Assembly: GCF_949987535.1 (NCBI RefSeq)
Contig: NC_080064.1
Location: forward strand, 39,690,282-39,754,281
Reading direction: 5' to 3'
Source of the DNA: Balaenoptera acutorostrata
Taxonomy: Eukaryota > Chordata > Mammalia > Artiodactyla > Balaenopteridae
Length of the DNA: 64,000 nt
How positions within the stretch are numbered: position 1 is the stretch's first letter; each line of letters opens with the position of its first letter. The position numbers were made by a program, and so were the translations under genes. Below are positions 32,229-43,149 of the stretch, piece after piece. The notes beneath the pieces are model-generated. The model saw only the letters and a list, made by a program, of their open reading frames with translations. It was not told where the DNA came from and searched no databases.

Positions 32229-32256
32229 TTACACACACACACATACACACACACTC
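32229..32256. repeat. Short (CA)n microsatellite
   Basis: ACACACACACACATACACACACAC-type run of about 28 bp with one interruption. Confidence 0.9.
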
Positions 32257-32689
32257 ACTCCTGTGCTTATCTCTAGACAACACAGTCTAATTTTATCGTT
32301 CCCTGCATCTCCCAGAGCTGCCAATCCCCTTTCCTGCCTCCCCTCTCTGCTCTGCCTCTCATCATCACAAATTCCTACTACCCTCTGTTTTCTGAGGGAC
32401 AGTTTTGCTTTTCTCTCTGCAAGTCATCCAGCGTCTTAACTCACCACGCCTGTGCCTTGCAGGACAAGACCGTTTCAGTGATAACATATTAGTGAAATGA
32501 AGCTTCGGCCCCCTTGGGGTGTGGCAGCGGGGAGCAAGAGGGATGGGCAGACTTGTGTGTCTGGGTTTCTGTGGCCTCTGTCCCAGAAACAGCAGCAAAC
32601 AGGTCCAGATTTGAACCTACACAGCCCATTCCTTCTGGAAGGATATAGAGCCACAGCCGAGGCTGAGACTGAGCAGCGTGGCGTCTCTA

Positions 32690-33130
32690 GGTGAGAGGAG
32701 ATTGGAAACTATAAACCATTTCATGCTTATTTGTTTTATGATCCTCATGGGCTGGGGTTTACACAAATCGGACAACATGTGGATTAGATAATTTGCTGGG
32801 AATTAACAGCCTCTGATGGTTATCAGTCTTAGCGGTGATGGAAGCTGAGTGGATGAGGATGGTTCAGCGATGAGTTGATGATATTATCATGTCCTCATCG
32901 GGGTTTGGAGAGATGTGGAGTCTCATCACCCGCCATAAATGCCCAGAGGGGGACAGTATACGTACTGCAAGGGGATGAATGGTAACACTCTGGATTTTAT
33001 TACAACGTTTAGGAATAAACCAAAAGCAGAGCAGCCAGCTTCAGCGTCACCCTGGTACTTAGAAAACGTTCACTTCCTAGTGAATTCATCCCAAAACTCT
33101 AAAAGGATTGGCCAGAGATAAACAATTTAA
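32690..33130. promoter_or_regulatory. Candidate conserved non-coding segment
   Basis: Unique text with 'taaaccatttcatgcttatttgttttatgatcc', 'gattagataatttgctgggaattaacagcc', 'gatgatattatcatgtcctcatcg' (near-palindromic GATATTATC) and 'caccaaccataaatg'-like motifs. No repeat or convincing exon. Assigned on texture. Confidence 0.35.
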
Positions 33131-33980
33131 ATATGGAATCTCCTGCTTTTTATTCAAGCCCCATAAAGACAGAGTCTGTGTAGTGGCCGCTTAAATTGGA
33201 GGCTGTCTTCCTCAAAAGACCTTTCCTCTGGCTCAGCTCACGCACAGAATCTCCCGGTCCCAGGTTCATCTGAAGCATCACAAGCCTCCTTAGGGAGGAG
33301 CGGCTCGGGTTAGAAATGCTAAGAGATCTTGCGATTTTCCCCATAGCTGAAACTTTGTAAACAACCCCTTTCACCAATTTTAAATCTTTTCTTAAAAATC
33401 AATTTAGTTTAGAAACTGCAAAGCCCCCAAACCAAATTGCAGTGCTCAACTGGTTCTAGAAATACCGTTTCGATGTAGCCGAAATTTTTCCCAAACTGAA
33501 ATGCCTGCCTGAGAGGCTCCAGGGACATTCCAGGAGCACTAGACCAGCCCCACCAGCGATGCTGTGTGCCTTTAGGCAAGTAGATGTCCTCTCTGGGCCC
33601 CAGTTGGCCCACCTAGAGTTAGGAAGTTGGATTAAACAATCTAAACTTGGGAGCAAAAATATTAGAAACAGGAAAAGAACAATTTGGCTTTGCTTCCTTT
33701 TTGTGAGTTGAATTTCAAATGAGTCAGGCCAGTGTTTCTATTTATTTTTGAGGCAGTTCATCCAAGAATTGCCGTTTTCATGGCTCTAGCTTTTGATTTC
33801 AGATGCTAAACAACGAAACCACGACCCCAAACTTCCTCAACTACTGATGGCAGCTTTTGTACACATTTTCAATGGTGTGGCATATTGGGTTAGCATACAT
33901 GACAAACGCTATAGTCTCCTCAATATTGAAAGAAAGAGAGAGTGGAAATGAGCTAATGGGATGGCCAGCTGGGTGTCAAG
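33130..33980. other. Mostly unassigned; MIR-like piece at 33560-33650
   Basis: 'tgctgtgtgcctttaggcaagtagatgtcctctctgggccccagttggcccacc' (33559-33612) is a degraded forward MIR core. The remainder is unique and AT-balanced, with no coding signal. Confidence 0.5.
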
Positions 33981-33984
33981 AGGT

Positions 33985-34060
33985 CTCGCTGTGTGACTCT
34001 CAGTTTCCCTACCTATAAAATGGGGAGGGGATTCAGGTAGGAGGAAATCTAGATATTGTC
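33985..34060 (+). repeat. MIR SINE fragment
   Basis: 'cgctgtgtgactctcagtttccctacctataaaatggggaggggattcagg' matches the MIR core. Confidence 0.65.
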
Positions 34061-34064
34061 TTCC

Positions 34065-35490
34065 TGCTCCAAAACGAAGTCTGAGTTTCTGAGGCTTCAG
34101 CCCTGCTTCTAGGCAAGAATGTTGGGTGGATTGTGCCCTGTTGCATCCGCAGCCCCTCTGGGGCCACCCCTGCTGATCCCAGTGATGGGAGGGGTGGGGC
34201 CCAGGGAAGTGGAGAGCCTTTACAAAGGGGACAATGGCAAATCCCCAATTTGTGGACAAGTCCTTTCACTGGGAGCCTGAAAGGCCGAGGAGGGGTGGGC
34301 AGGGTGAATGGGGCAGAGGGGGTGAGGACCCTCTTGTCGTGGCCCCATTGAAAGTCCCTGGACCTGTCAGCAATGAAAGGAAGTGAGTTAAAGAAGCAAA
34401 TGAGGGGGCTGTGCTGGGGGCTCGGTGATCCCCTAACACGGATGAGGAACAGGACGGGAGGGCTCAGGCCACAGGGACAGACAGGCAGGGCTGCCCGGCA
34501 AGCCTGGAGGGACAGGCAGCTGGCTGGCTTGCCAGCTCCTTAATCAGGCTTTCTGCTTTCTTGACGTGAAGGCTAACTTTCAACATATTACAATACTACA
34601 TGTCCTCTCGCAGGGGTCGGTGTGGGGATAATGGCTGGAACATCTGAGGCTGGATCTCTTGGGAAAGGCCAGTGTTGGCGGAAAGGTTGAGGGGTTGGTA
34701 TCAGCTGGTTTGACTGCAGGCCCCAGACCCGTCCAATCCATTCAGCCAAAATATCCTGTCGGGACAGCGCCTGACCAGCTGCCCCAGTCCCACGGCTGCT
34801 CACGACAGACAAGCGTCAGTTCCTCCACAAATGGATCAGTTTAGACAAACAACAGGTCGGTACAACCAAAACAGTCAGTTCAGCTATAAAAATGGTGTGG
34901 GAATAAAGGTGACAGAAAAACAACAACAGTTCAGTTTTTTAAAAGTAGCCATGCAACTTACTTGACTATTATATAAGGAAAGAGCTAATCAGTTCATGGA
35001 CGCAATTGCTCTGTCTTATTCAAACAGTGAACGACTTGGCAGGTCTAGAGGTGGAAACATTGAGAAACGGCCCTTTGGTCCAGTCAGGCAATGCTGTGAC
35101 CATGGACTTCTCCCTGTCCAACCCTCACAGAGACCCAGCCAGACATTCTCCAGTAGGGGGAATATTCTGGATTCTTCTAAGTGCTGCCTGAGGGGACTTG
35201 GAGCTCCCTGGGCATTTCCCTGTGGCCCCATTACCTTCCTGGGCCCACTTGTATTAACTGCATTTAACAAAAAGCAAAAACGAATTGAAACAAAATGAAA
35301 CCTCTCAATCTATAAATATTTCTCAGTTAACCAGTTAGGGAGAGGACAGGACATACCAACTTTCCCTCTTTCAAGAAGTAAAGAAAGAGAAGAAGAGTCA
35401 AAAGAAGTGTGAGTGGGAGAAAGAGGTGGAAGCAACAGGGAATGAATAGTGGAAATAATAAATCCACTTTGCCCACATAGAGCACTTTGC
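34065..35490. other. Unassigned repeat-poor stretch
   Basis: No named repeat. The part 34845-35000 is AT-rich with 'caacagttcagttttttaaaagtagcc' and 'tgactattatataagg' and may be regulatory. Open frames are short and overlapping. Confidence 0.4.
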
Positions 35491-35499
35491 AGAGAGAAC

Positions 35500-35660
35500 A
35501 TACTGGACAGTGTGTTTCGTATCCATTAACTCATGACTACCCTTTGATAATTATGTCCATTTTAAAGATGGGGAGACCAAGGTCTAGAGCAGCACAGTAA
35601 CTTTGCCGGTGTTCCCACAGTCAGTTGATGGTGGAGCTGGAGTACAGCTGGGTCTCCTGC
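35500..35660 (-). repeat. MIR SINE
   Basis: 'tatccattaactcatgactaccctttgataattatgtccattttaaagatggggagaccaagg' and 'cagttgatggtggagctggagtacagctggg' match a reversed MIR. Confidence 0.75.
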
Positions 35661-35674
35661 CCCTTGCTTCATGC

Positions 35675-35920
35675 TGTGAATCTCAGAATTATAATGTTAA
35701 AACTGGTGGGGAGGGGCTTGGAATCATGCAGTCTTACCCCTCATCGTAGGGGTAAAGAAAGGAAGCTCATACAGAAGAACCCAGAGTCCTTACCAAGAGA
35801 GCACAGTACGTCAGGACAGTCCCCGTCTTTCTCTGAGCTGAATGTCCCTCAGCGGCAGAAAGTTCTTCCTTCTGTCTAACCAGACTCTCTCTTGCTGCAG
35901 GGCCAAGCCTGGAAGCTCCT
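35675..35920 (-). repeat. L3/CR1-type LINE fragment
   Basis: 'gaatctcagaattataatgttaaaactgg' followed by 'ggcttggaatcatgcagtcttacccc' and 'ggcagaaagttcttccttctgtctaaccagactctctcttgctgcag' matches the reversed L3/CR1 3' region. Confidence 0.7.
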
Positions 35921-35999
35921 CCTTGTGGGCAGTCTCTTGAGGTGAATGTGCCAGGTATGCTGAGCCTGGGAATGGGCTACAAACCCCTCTTCCCCTGAG

Positions 36000-36480
36000 G
36001 TAGCAGAGGGTCTGGATGGTGGAGGATAGCCCAGAGGGCTGTCTCTGTGTTTGGTGAGTAAACAGCAGAGTCAAGTTTCTAGCCCGTCACTCTGCAGCCT
36101 TTCAGCGAGTGAGAGGCCGGGTGGGCCGGAGGGAGTTCCCGCCGGGGGCACATGAAGAGGTCTGGTCTGCTGGGCTGGGGCCCAGGGAGGGCCGGCTCTG
36201 GACGGCCAGCAGTCAGCCTCTGCAGGCCGTGGAACTTCACACCTTTGAAAGGCTCCAGAGCGGCCTGCAGAAAAAATAAACCGTTCCTCCCATCCGTGGC
36301 CAGTCGGCCATCCTCAGGGGCTCCCCATCATGCACACGGAAACCCTGTAAAAGGGCCCAGTGTTTCCTTTTCCACTCCCCGAAAGGATGCATGCTGGGCC
36401 TCGCGAGGACTGCCGAGCTGGGCCAGAGCGCTCTGTCCATGGCCAGCGGGTCTGGTTCCAGCCTGACTCCCTGTGGGATA
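36000..36480. other. Unassigned GC-rich stretch
   Basis: No repeat or gene recognised. The open frames overlap on both strands. Confidence 0.4.
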
Positions 36481-36484
36481 AGCC

Positions 36485-36630
36485 ACCCGGCTCTCTTGAG
36501 CCTTGGTTTACACATCTGGAAAAAAGGAAGAAAAATAAATCCCTTAGAGTTTTATTCTGTGTGTGTTTGATGGTGAAGTAAGGCATATATATGAAAGTGC
36601 TGGGCACATAGTAGATACTTTATCCACGTC
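36485..36630 (+). repeat. MIR SINE fragment
   Basis: 'ctcttgagccttggtttacacatctggaaaa' and 'gtgctgggcacatagtagatacttta' are MIR core and end. Confidence 0.7.
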
Positions 36631-36649
36631 TCTCTCCTTCTTTTACAGC

Positions 36650-36785
36650 CTACATAACCTGGAGCAAGTCCGGTTTCCTCTCAGAGCCTCAGGTTCCTAC
36701 TCCGTAAAGTGGGATGACTGCTTCCATTGTCAGGGTTCAACGAGGCAAGGGGTTAGCACGATGCCTGGCCCGCAGAAGGCTCTCC
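36650..36785 (+). repeat. MIR SINE fragment
   Basis: 'aacctggagcaagtccggtttcctctcagagcctcaggttcctactccgtaaagtgggatgactgc' and 'agcacgatgcctggcccgcagaaggc' match MIR. Confidence 0.8.
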
Positions 36786-36789
36786 AGCT

Positions 36790-37460
36790 GTAGTCTCCTC
36801 TCCTCTTCCTTCCTGTTCAGCCTTCCTCTGGGTCTCAGGTGCAAATGGGAATGAAAATGACCTCCAGGTCGAGAATGCTGTAAGGATAAATGTGATGCCA
36901 CAAGCATTTGATGAGCATCTCAATGCCACAGAACTGTAGGAGAGAGAGCTCAAAATGCTTCGGAAGCAAGCAGAAAGAATACAAGTGTCAGAGGGCCCCA
37001 GGGTTATCATAACAAGTCACACTAGGGCGTGGCTCTGGCCTCATCCAGTGATGGTTCAGGCAGAAGTGTTGGGAGCCTTGAGGAGAAAGGGGGGTCCTTG
37101 CTGCCTGTTGGCACCAAGGAGGACTTCCTGGAGGAGTGCTCTGTCCAAAGGTATGGAACCTAGTCTTTCCACTCGGGTCTAGTGTGCTGCAAATGCTTGC
37201 AGCCCAGACTACTGCTGGCTCCCAGCAAGTTGGGAGACACCCCCGGAAGTGCCCTCGTTCTCCCACCTGGGCCTTTCAGAGCCGGCAGGAGACAGTCAGA
37301 ACTAGGACCAAGAAGCGGGCAGATGCAAGAGCAGAATCCAGCGTGAGCTCTCCTGGGCTAGTGAGCGCCCTGTCACAGCAGGTGTCCAGCAGTGACTGGA
37401 GGACCCTGTGACGGGTATGGAACAGGGGCTGTGGCAGTGGGTGAGAGGTGGGAACATCTG
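36790..37460. other. Unassigned stretch, possible old reversed L2 piece
   Basis: 'ggaggacttcctggaggagtgctctgtccaaag' near 37119-37151 recalls reversed L2 5' of the 3' UTR. The remainder is unique. Confidence 0.4.
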
Positions 37461-37462
37461 GG

Positions 37463-37660
37463 AGGCAGGCTTTGGAGTCAGGCACACCTGGACTCACGTT
37501 CCAGCTTTGCAATTCACCCTGCGTGACCTTTGGTTAGTCTCCTAACCTTCATAAAGTCTCAATTTCCTCATAGGCAAATTGGCAGTAATTCCTACTTCAA
37601 AGAGTTGTTTTGGAGATTAAATGAGATAGTGTAAAGCATTTAGCAAAGCAGAAACATGCG
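37463..37660 (+). repeat. MIR SINE (well preserved)
   Basis: 'gcaggctttggagtcaggcacacctggactcacgttccagctttgc', 'gtctcaatttcctcataggcaaattggcagtaattcctacttcaaagagttgttttggagattaaatgagatagtgtaaagcatttagc' match MIR. Confidence 0.9.
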
Positions 37661-37789
37661 GGGCTCTCCCTGTTACAGTGGAGAGTCTAAGGTCTTGACA
37701 GGCGGAAATCTGTAAGGGGTTAGGGTTCTCTACTCTTGAGGATTCTGAAATCATAGGAGACTGAGTCCAGTTATTTAACAGAACACTTA

Positions 37790-38150
37790 CATAATGCTTG
37801 TGCCAAACACTTTTGTAGGGGCTTTACAAACATTCACTCACTTAATCTTCACAACAACCCCATGAGATCAGGACTGTTATTACCCCCAATTTTTTAAAAA
37901 AATTTTTTATTGGAGTATAGTTGATTTACAATGTTGTGTTAGTTTCTGCTGTACAGCAAAGTGAATCAGTTATACATATACATATACCCACTCTTTTTAA
38001 GATTCTTTTCCCATATAGGTACCCCCAACTTATAGATAAAGAAACTGAGGCAGAGGAAGTTAAGTAACCTGCCCATAGTCACGCAGCTGAGGAAGTGGTG
38101 GAGCTGAGACTGGACACCGGTTTCAGAGTCTGTGCGCATAAGATTCTAAG
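37790..38150 (-). repeat. MIR SINE split by an L1 insertion
   Basis: Left half 37790-37889 has 'cacttaatcttcacaacaaccccatgagatcaggactgttattaccccc'; right half 38020-38150 has 'acttatagataaagaaactgaggcagaggaagttaagtaacctgcccatagtcacgcagctgagg'. The halves join exactly across the L1 piece. Confidence 0.9.
37890..38019 (-). mobile_element. 5'-truncated L1 3' end with target-site duplication
   Basis: The 130 bp insert starts with T-rich DNA, then 'tttttattggagtatagttgatttacaatg', 'gtacagcaaagtgaatcag' and 'tatacatatacatataccca'. A perfect 9 bp duplication TACCCCCAA flanks it (37881-37889 and 38020-38028). It lies inside a MIR. Confidence 0.9.
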
Positions 38151-38255
38151 ACCACATGATTCGAAAACCGCTCCATGTTCCTAAGATTCCAGAGAGCTCA
38201 ATATTATGGGACTTTCATTAATAAAAATGGACGTCATGATGAGAAGTTTCTAGAG

Positions 38256-38464
38256 CAGGAGTGGGCAAACTTTTTTGGTAAAAGGCCAGACAGTAAATAT
38301 TTTAGGCTTTGCAGGCCATAAGGTCTCTGTCACCACACCCCAACTCTGCTGCTGTAGCCAATAGCTAAATGAATGGGTATGGCTGTGTTCTAATAAAACT
38401 TTCTTCCCCAAAAAACAAGGTGGCAGGTGGCTCTGGCCCTCGGGCTGTAGTTTGCTGACGGCTG
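38256..38464 (+). mobile_element. MER20 (hAT-Charlie non-autonomous DNA transposon)
   Basis: The 209 bp match the MER20 consensus length (219 bp) and text: 'gggcaaactttttt', 'aaggccagacagtaaatattttaggctttgcaggcc', 'atgggtatggctgtgttctaataaaactttctt' and the closing 'gggctgtagtttgctgacggctg'. No transposase is encoded. Confidence 0.92.
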
Positions 38465-38599
38465 TTCTCAGGATACAGCTCAGGGGTCTTCTGCTTGGCT
38501 GAGCACCCTGATGGGGGCTCCCTGCAGAGATGAGGCTTTGGAGAGGCAGAGGGGCGGCTCCCCGGGTGTGGGTGCTTCTGAGTGTGGTTTTCTCTCTCT

Positions 38600-38790
38600 G
38601 TCCTAGAGAAGCTGTTGAAAAGGCTCCTCTTCCAGCAGTGGAGCCTCGTTACTCACCGGCTAGAAAACAATGTTAATTTCCCCCAAGCGGGAAGCAGCTG
38701 CACTTGTGAGCGGGGCTCATTTTGCTGCATGAATATTTATGGCATGTCCCCTAATTAAGCCCAGAAATCAAATTTTCCCTGCTTGCGGGG
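38600..38790. promoter_or_regulatory. Candidate conserved non-coding element
   Basis: Unique text with 'aaacaatgttaatttccc', 'cagctgcacttgtgag' (two E-box-like words), 'tgctgcatgaatatttatggcatg' and 'cccctaattaagcccagaaatcaaat'. The motif density and lack of repeat similarity suggest an enhancer. Confidence 0.4.
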
Positions 38791-38799
38791 GCCACAGAA

Positions 38800-39155
38800 G
38801 ACCGTAAGGCTGTGTCAGGAACCAGCCTCTTGTGCCTGTGAAGTAGGGTTGTCAACGAAACATTTGTGTCCGGAGCCACGTGGCCAGGGCCAGTGTCCAC
38901 AGGCCTGGCGGGGGTGGGTGCTCCCTGGCAGGTCAAGCACCCTTGCTGTGGTCACCGGCTGGGGTAGGGGGATGCCTCGGCCACCTCACTGAGCTCTGGT
39001 GCGTGGCTATTGTCCCCGATCTGCGTGGGGTGACACAGAGGTGACTCCAGGCATGAGCCTCAGCAACGCTGTTTTTCTGACTCGGGGATTTATGACTGGG
39101 GTCTCGAAGGTCACGCTAGTGGCAACAGCTTAGGGAGGGAGAGCCCCCAGCTGGG
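38800..39155. other. Unassigned stretch
   Basis: No gene or named repeat is recognised here. Confidence 0.4.
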
Positions 39156-39159
39156 AGCT

Positions 39160-39260
39160 GGGTTTGAGTTCTTCCTCTGACACTGATTCTGTAGACCTGG
39201 ACAGGCCCACCAACTCTCCAGCCTCAGTCACCCCATTGTCACAGTGACGGAGGAAATCGC
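39160..39260 (+). repeat. MIR SINE fragment
   Basis: 'gggtttgagttcttcctctgacactgattctgtagacctggac' and 'ccagcctcagtcaccccattgtcacagtgacgg' are degraded MIR. Confidence 0.6.
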
Positions 39261-39264
39261 AGGA

Positions 39265-40500
39265 TCGTCAGGATCGTGGAGTCTTATTGAGACTCGAGGG
39301 AGGTGACGGAAGAGAAAGTATTTGTGGGGATGGTTCCCACCACAGTTCTGGGGTTTCCTTTGCCCCCAGGCCCTTCCCCTCTTAAACCTGAGGGCTGAGG
39401 AAAGCCCACTCTGCCCAGCTCAGTAACCTTGAGAGTTTCCGGAAACCATAAATCTTGGCTTTTCCTCGAGGGGTCCTATCTCCAGAGAACTGCTTGGGCC
39501 CTCATATCCTCTTCCGCGGAGCCAATAAACCAAGCAAATACCATAAAGCTCCTCACCCCAGCCTGAGCCCTGATGGTTGGAGTCAGAGGCGGCATCAAGA
39601 AGGCAGAGTTTCAGAACAGGACCACTAATCAAGTTGAACCTGAATCCTCCTGTTTTTCATCCTAGAATGGAACTTGCCTTTGATTTCTCTCTTCTGTTGT
39701 CTTTTCAATTGTTTTCCTCTTTAAATTTTTCACAGCACCTGAGAGATCCCATCCTGTGTTCCTGCCCCACCTCCAGGCTGCTGGTGGGGACCAGGATAAG
39801 GAGGATGCTTTCCTAAGGTGGGTGCAGGTGTGTAATCATCCCCGGGCCTTGGCAATCAGCACACCTTGTAAATTCGAAAGTCAACAAGATGTGGAAGCGG
39901 GGTGCGGGGGGACCTCTGAGCTGGAGAGGAGGAAGTCAGGGGTGAGGGTGGGTTGGTCAGGGGTAGCTTTAGTGCCCTCTGTCTTCCCTGCTGGGCCTGC
40001 CCCACCTCTGGAGCCCTGGGACTTCCTGCTCTCACCCTCCACCTTCACATCCTGAGCTCAGGTATGATCACAACAACAGCCCAGACCCTGAAAGAGCCTG
40101 AGAGGCCTTCTCTCTCATGCCCTCTCACTACAGTTAGGGAGCCTGCAGATATAGCGAGGACCTTGCAAGGTCTGTGTCAGGGCAGGTGTGGTGGCGATAT
40201 CACTGGGCTGGGGTCAGGAGGCCTGGACTCTGGTTCTTGCCTTGTCTGGACACAGGCCCAGGTCACACACAGAGCCCTGATCCGCCTCACTGTTGAGCCC
40301 TAACCCCGCTGCAGGTTGTTGCCTTGCCTTCCAACCCACAGGTCACACGGAGGTGGGAGGAAAGATCACAGCCTCCGATGGCCCGTCTCAACCACAGGAA
40401 CCACTTACTGCTCTTTCCATCCAGGCCACCGTCTTCACTGAACAAGGATGCTGTGCTCTTACTGGTTCGGAGGTTTGATGCAATGGGCCCTTCAGGGAAA
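39265..40500. other. Unassigned stretch with weak MIR-like text
   Basis: 40205-40295 ('gcctggactctggttcttgccttgtctgg...ccctgatccgcctcac') is faintly MIR-like. Nothing else is named; open frames are short and overlapping. Confidence 0.4.
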
Positions 40501-40504
40501 CTTA

Positions 40505-40665
40505 GCAGAGGTGTGACTTTGGGAAAAGTCTTTGGACTTCAGTTTCCTCACCTGGAAGTAAAATGGGAATTATAAACTGCTCCCCACCACCTTCCATCTC
40601 CTCGGTTTCTTATGAGGATCAAATGAGATACTGATTATGAAGGTGCTTTGTTAGCTGAATGTTAT
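40505..40665 (+). repeat. MIR SINE
   Basis: 'gaggtgtgactttgggaaaagtctttggacttcagtttcctcacctggaagtaaaatgggaattataaactg' and 'atgaggatcaaatgagatactgattatgaagg' match MIR. Confidence 0.85.
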
Positions 40666-40669
40666 TACA

Positions 40670-41285
40670 TGTAAGAGGATAAGTTTTGAAATGATTCCAT
40701 TGTTTTTGTCATTATTGATTGTTTAATCTCCTTCCTGGCTAGCTGGAGGATCTGCTGTCCTCCAGAGACCTAGGCCCAGGAGAAAATTCTGCCCGGTCAA
40801 GGGACCAAGAGGAGGCTAGGAGCTCTGCTGGGGCCCTGCAGGGCCCAGAAGACCTGGAGACCTGCAGCGTCAGATGGTTGAGCATCCTTTGTCCTTGTTG
40901 AGATCCAAGCCTATTGGCTGGAACCGTGGCACTGCACATTTGGCACCTCCTTCATGCATCATTTGGTGCTAAGATATGTCCACAGGTGAGCTCAAGGGAG
41001 CTGGGTGCCCAGGTTTGGGCCCTGCCTCCCCACGGTCCCACAGGAACCCCCAGTCTCTGCCGGAGAGAACCCAGAAGACTCTAGTGGGTCCTGGACACCC
41101 AGGTTCCTACCCCTAAACACTCTCCTTCTGATTTCCACTATCTCATGTGTTTTGGGAGGAAAATGTAATCTACAAACTTTTGATTCATTTGCATTAAAGC
41201 CATCACAAAGCTTTCTAAGAGCCATTTGGGCTTGTGTGTACTGTTGGGGAATCTTAGCCATCTTTGAAGGACTTTTCCCCCTCTC
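40670..41285. other. Unassigned stretch
   Basis: No gene or named repeat. 41125-41190 is AT-balanced and unique. Confidence 0.4.
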
Positions 41286-41289
41286 AGGG

Positions 41290-41890
41290 AAAAAAGGAAC
41301 TCATACTGCTCCAGGGACACCCAGTTGGAAACCTTTGGCACTTGTTTGCCCCACTGGCCTCTGAAGAGCTGGAAATGAGAAGCCCAAGTCAGTCTCCCTT
41401 GGAGCACAGCAAACCCTTATGCCCAGCAAGTAGAGCCCTCCATGACTTGCCCCCAGCTCTCTGTATATCAGGCAGCCCCTAGCAACCTACCAAGAGGGGT
41501 TATTTGCAGAGTCAGAACCCACCTGGCTGTGATGTTCCTTGCAGCCTCTGTTCATGCTGTTCCCTCCCCTGACTACATTTCTTCCCTGCTACTCCTGAAA
41601 TTTTACCCATTCTTTGAGGCCCAGCTCCAACCCAACCTCAACCTTCCCTTGATCATCTTGAGTAAAGCAATTTCCAGCTCAGGATTTGGTACTAAGTGAC
41701 AGTAGTAAGTGTTTATTTAAGAATAAATAAGTGAACGGATGAATGGAATGGACGGATGACTGGGCCTCAGATAATGTGTCTCTATATTTTCTTCTTTCCT
41801 ATTCCTCTTCTAAAATGTGCCAGGCCCAGAGTTTGGCACATGCAGAGGTTTGACAAATACCTGAAGGAATGAATGAGCGTGCAGTGAATG
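41290..41890 (+). repeat. L2 LINE 3' region
   Basis: 'agagccctccatgacttgcccccagctctct', 'tgttcatgctgttccctcccctgac', 'ctgctactcctgaaattttacccattctttgaggcccagctcc', 'gtgccaggcccagagtttggcacatgcagaggtttgacaaatacctgaaggaatgaatgag' follow L2 to its end. Confidence 0.8.
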
Positions 41891-41894
41891 AATG

Positions 41895-42190
41895 GATATA
41901 GGAATTCCATTTATAGAGCACGTGCTATAGGCCAGTTGCTGGTGTGACAGCTGTGAATAAGACATGCTTTCTGCCCCTGCGCCCTTACATTTCAGCTGAG
42001 AAGTCAGGCTCACACAATCCATTACTTATTTAGTTTCTCTGTGATAAATGCCACGAGAGAGGAAAATTAGTGTGTAAATAACTGAACAAGTGAGGGATGA
42101 GTCAAGACAGGAATAAGCAAACAGAGTGAGGAAGGGAATGAATATATAAATGAATAGCAGGGAGAATAAATGAAGGAATGAAGGAATGAT
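41895..42190 (-). repeat. L2 LINE 3' region, reverse, with GAATGAAT words
   Basis: 'ttatagagcacgtgctataggccagttgctggtgtgacagctgtgaataagac' and 'tttctgcccctgcgcccttacattt' match reversed L2. It is tail-to-tail with the preceding L2. The rest (42060-42190) is rich in GAATGAAT/GAAGGAATG words. Confidence 0.65.
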
Positions 42191-42194
42191 GGGT

Positions 42195-42625
42195 AAAGAT
42201 TAATCAATTACAAGGGAAAGCATCCATGCCACATGACCCAGAGTTTATGGACACAAGGCTGAGAAGCCAGAGTTGCTGGAAGTCAGCCCCTCTCCAGCTT
42301 CCCTGGGGGCAGAGGCAGCAGGCTGGGTGGGATGGGCTCCCATCAGTGAGCTGGGCCCTCTGCATCCTGAGGTCAGCACCATGGCCACTACCTCAGCACC
42401 TCCAGAACTGAAAGTCAGACTTAGAAAGTTCTGAAGACTTTAACATGTAGAATCTCAGGGCCTGCAGGGTCTGATCTTTTTGCTCAGCATATGGAATGAA
42501 CCTCAAAGCTTTCACAACCACATTCAACACCACTCGTAGCCTCCACAGTGAGGAATCAGGGGCAGGATGGGAAAGGGACTTGCCCAAGGTACACTACCAA
42601 GGCCCCTGACGTCAAGGTGCCTTAA
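42195..42625. other. Mostly unassigned; L3/MIR-like text at its right end
   Basis: 42430-42600 ('taacatgtagaatctcagggcctgcagggtctgat...aagggacttgcccaaggtacac') looks like reversed L3/MIR phrasing but is too diverged to name. Confidence 0.4.
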
Positions 42626-42629
42626 GGAG

Positions 42630-43110
42630 TCTTCGCTGGGACGCACAAGGCCCTTTACAATCCAGCCGCTTTTTCATCTCTGACCTCCTCTCCTAATCCT
42701 CTCCCAGGCACATTCCTACCCCAAGCCTTTGCACTCCTGGTTCCCTCTGCCTGGGGTGCGTCCCAGACATCTGCAGGGCTGTCCCTCTCACTTCCTCTAG
42801 GGCTTTGCTCAAAAGTTACCCTAAGGCCTTCTCTGGCTCTGCATCTGTAATTTTATCACTGACCACTTCCTTCTACATCCCCTTCCCTTGCTTCAATTTT
42901 TCTCGATAGCACTTATCCCTGTACATTTTTCTTATTTATTTTGTTAATTACCTGTTTTCCCCACTAGGATGTCAACTCTGGGAGGGCAGGGATTTTGTAT
43001 TGCTTTGTTCGCTGCTGTATACTAACAGCTGGCATAGAGCCTGCCCACTAACTATGTAATGAATGAAGAGGTCCCCACTGCATATGTATGTATTGAATGG
43101 ATAAATAAAG
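42630..43110 (+). repeat. L2 LINE 3' end (well preserved)
   Basis: Order and text match closely: 'aaggccctttacaatccagcc', 'agcctttgcactcctggttccctctgcctggggtgcg', 'ttctcgatagcacttatccctgtac', 'ccactaggatgtcaactctgggagggcagggattttgtattgctttgttcgctgctgtata'. Confidence 0.95.
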
Positions 43111-43149
43111 CAAAGTCTCCGATCTAGCCTCTTCCCCCTACCCAAAAGC

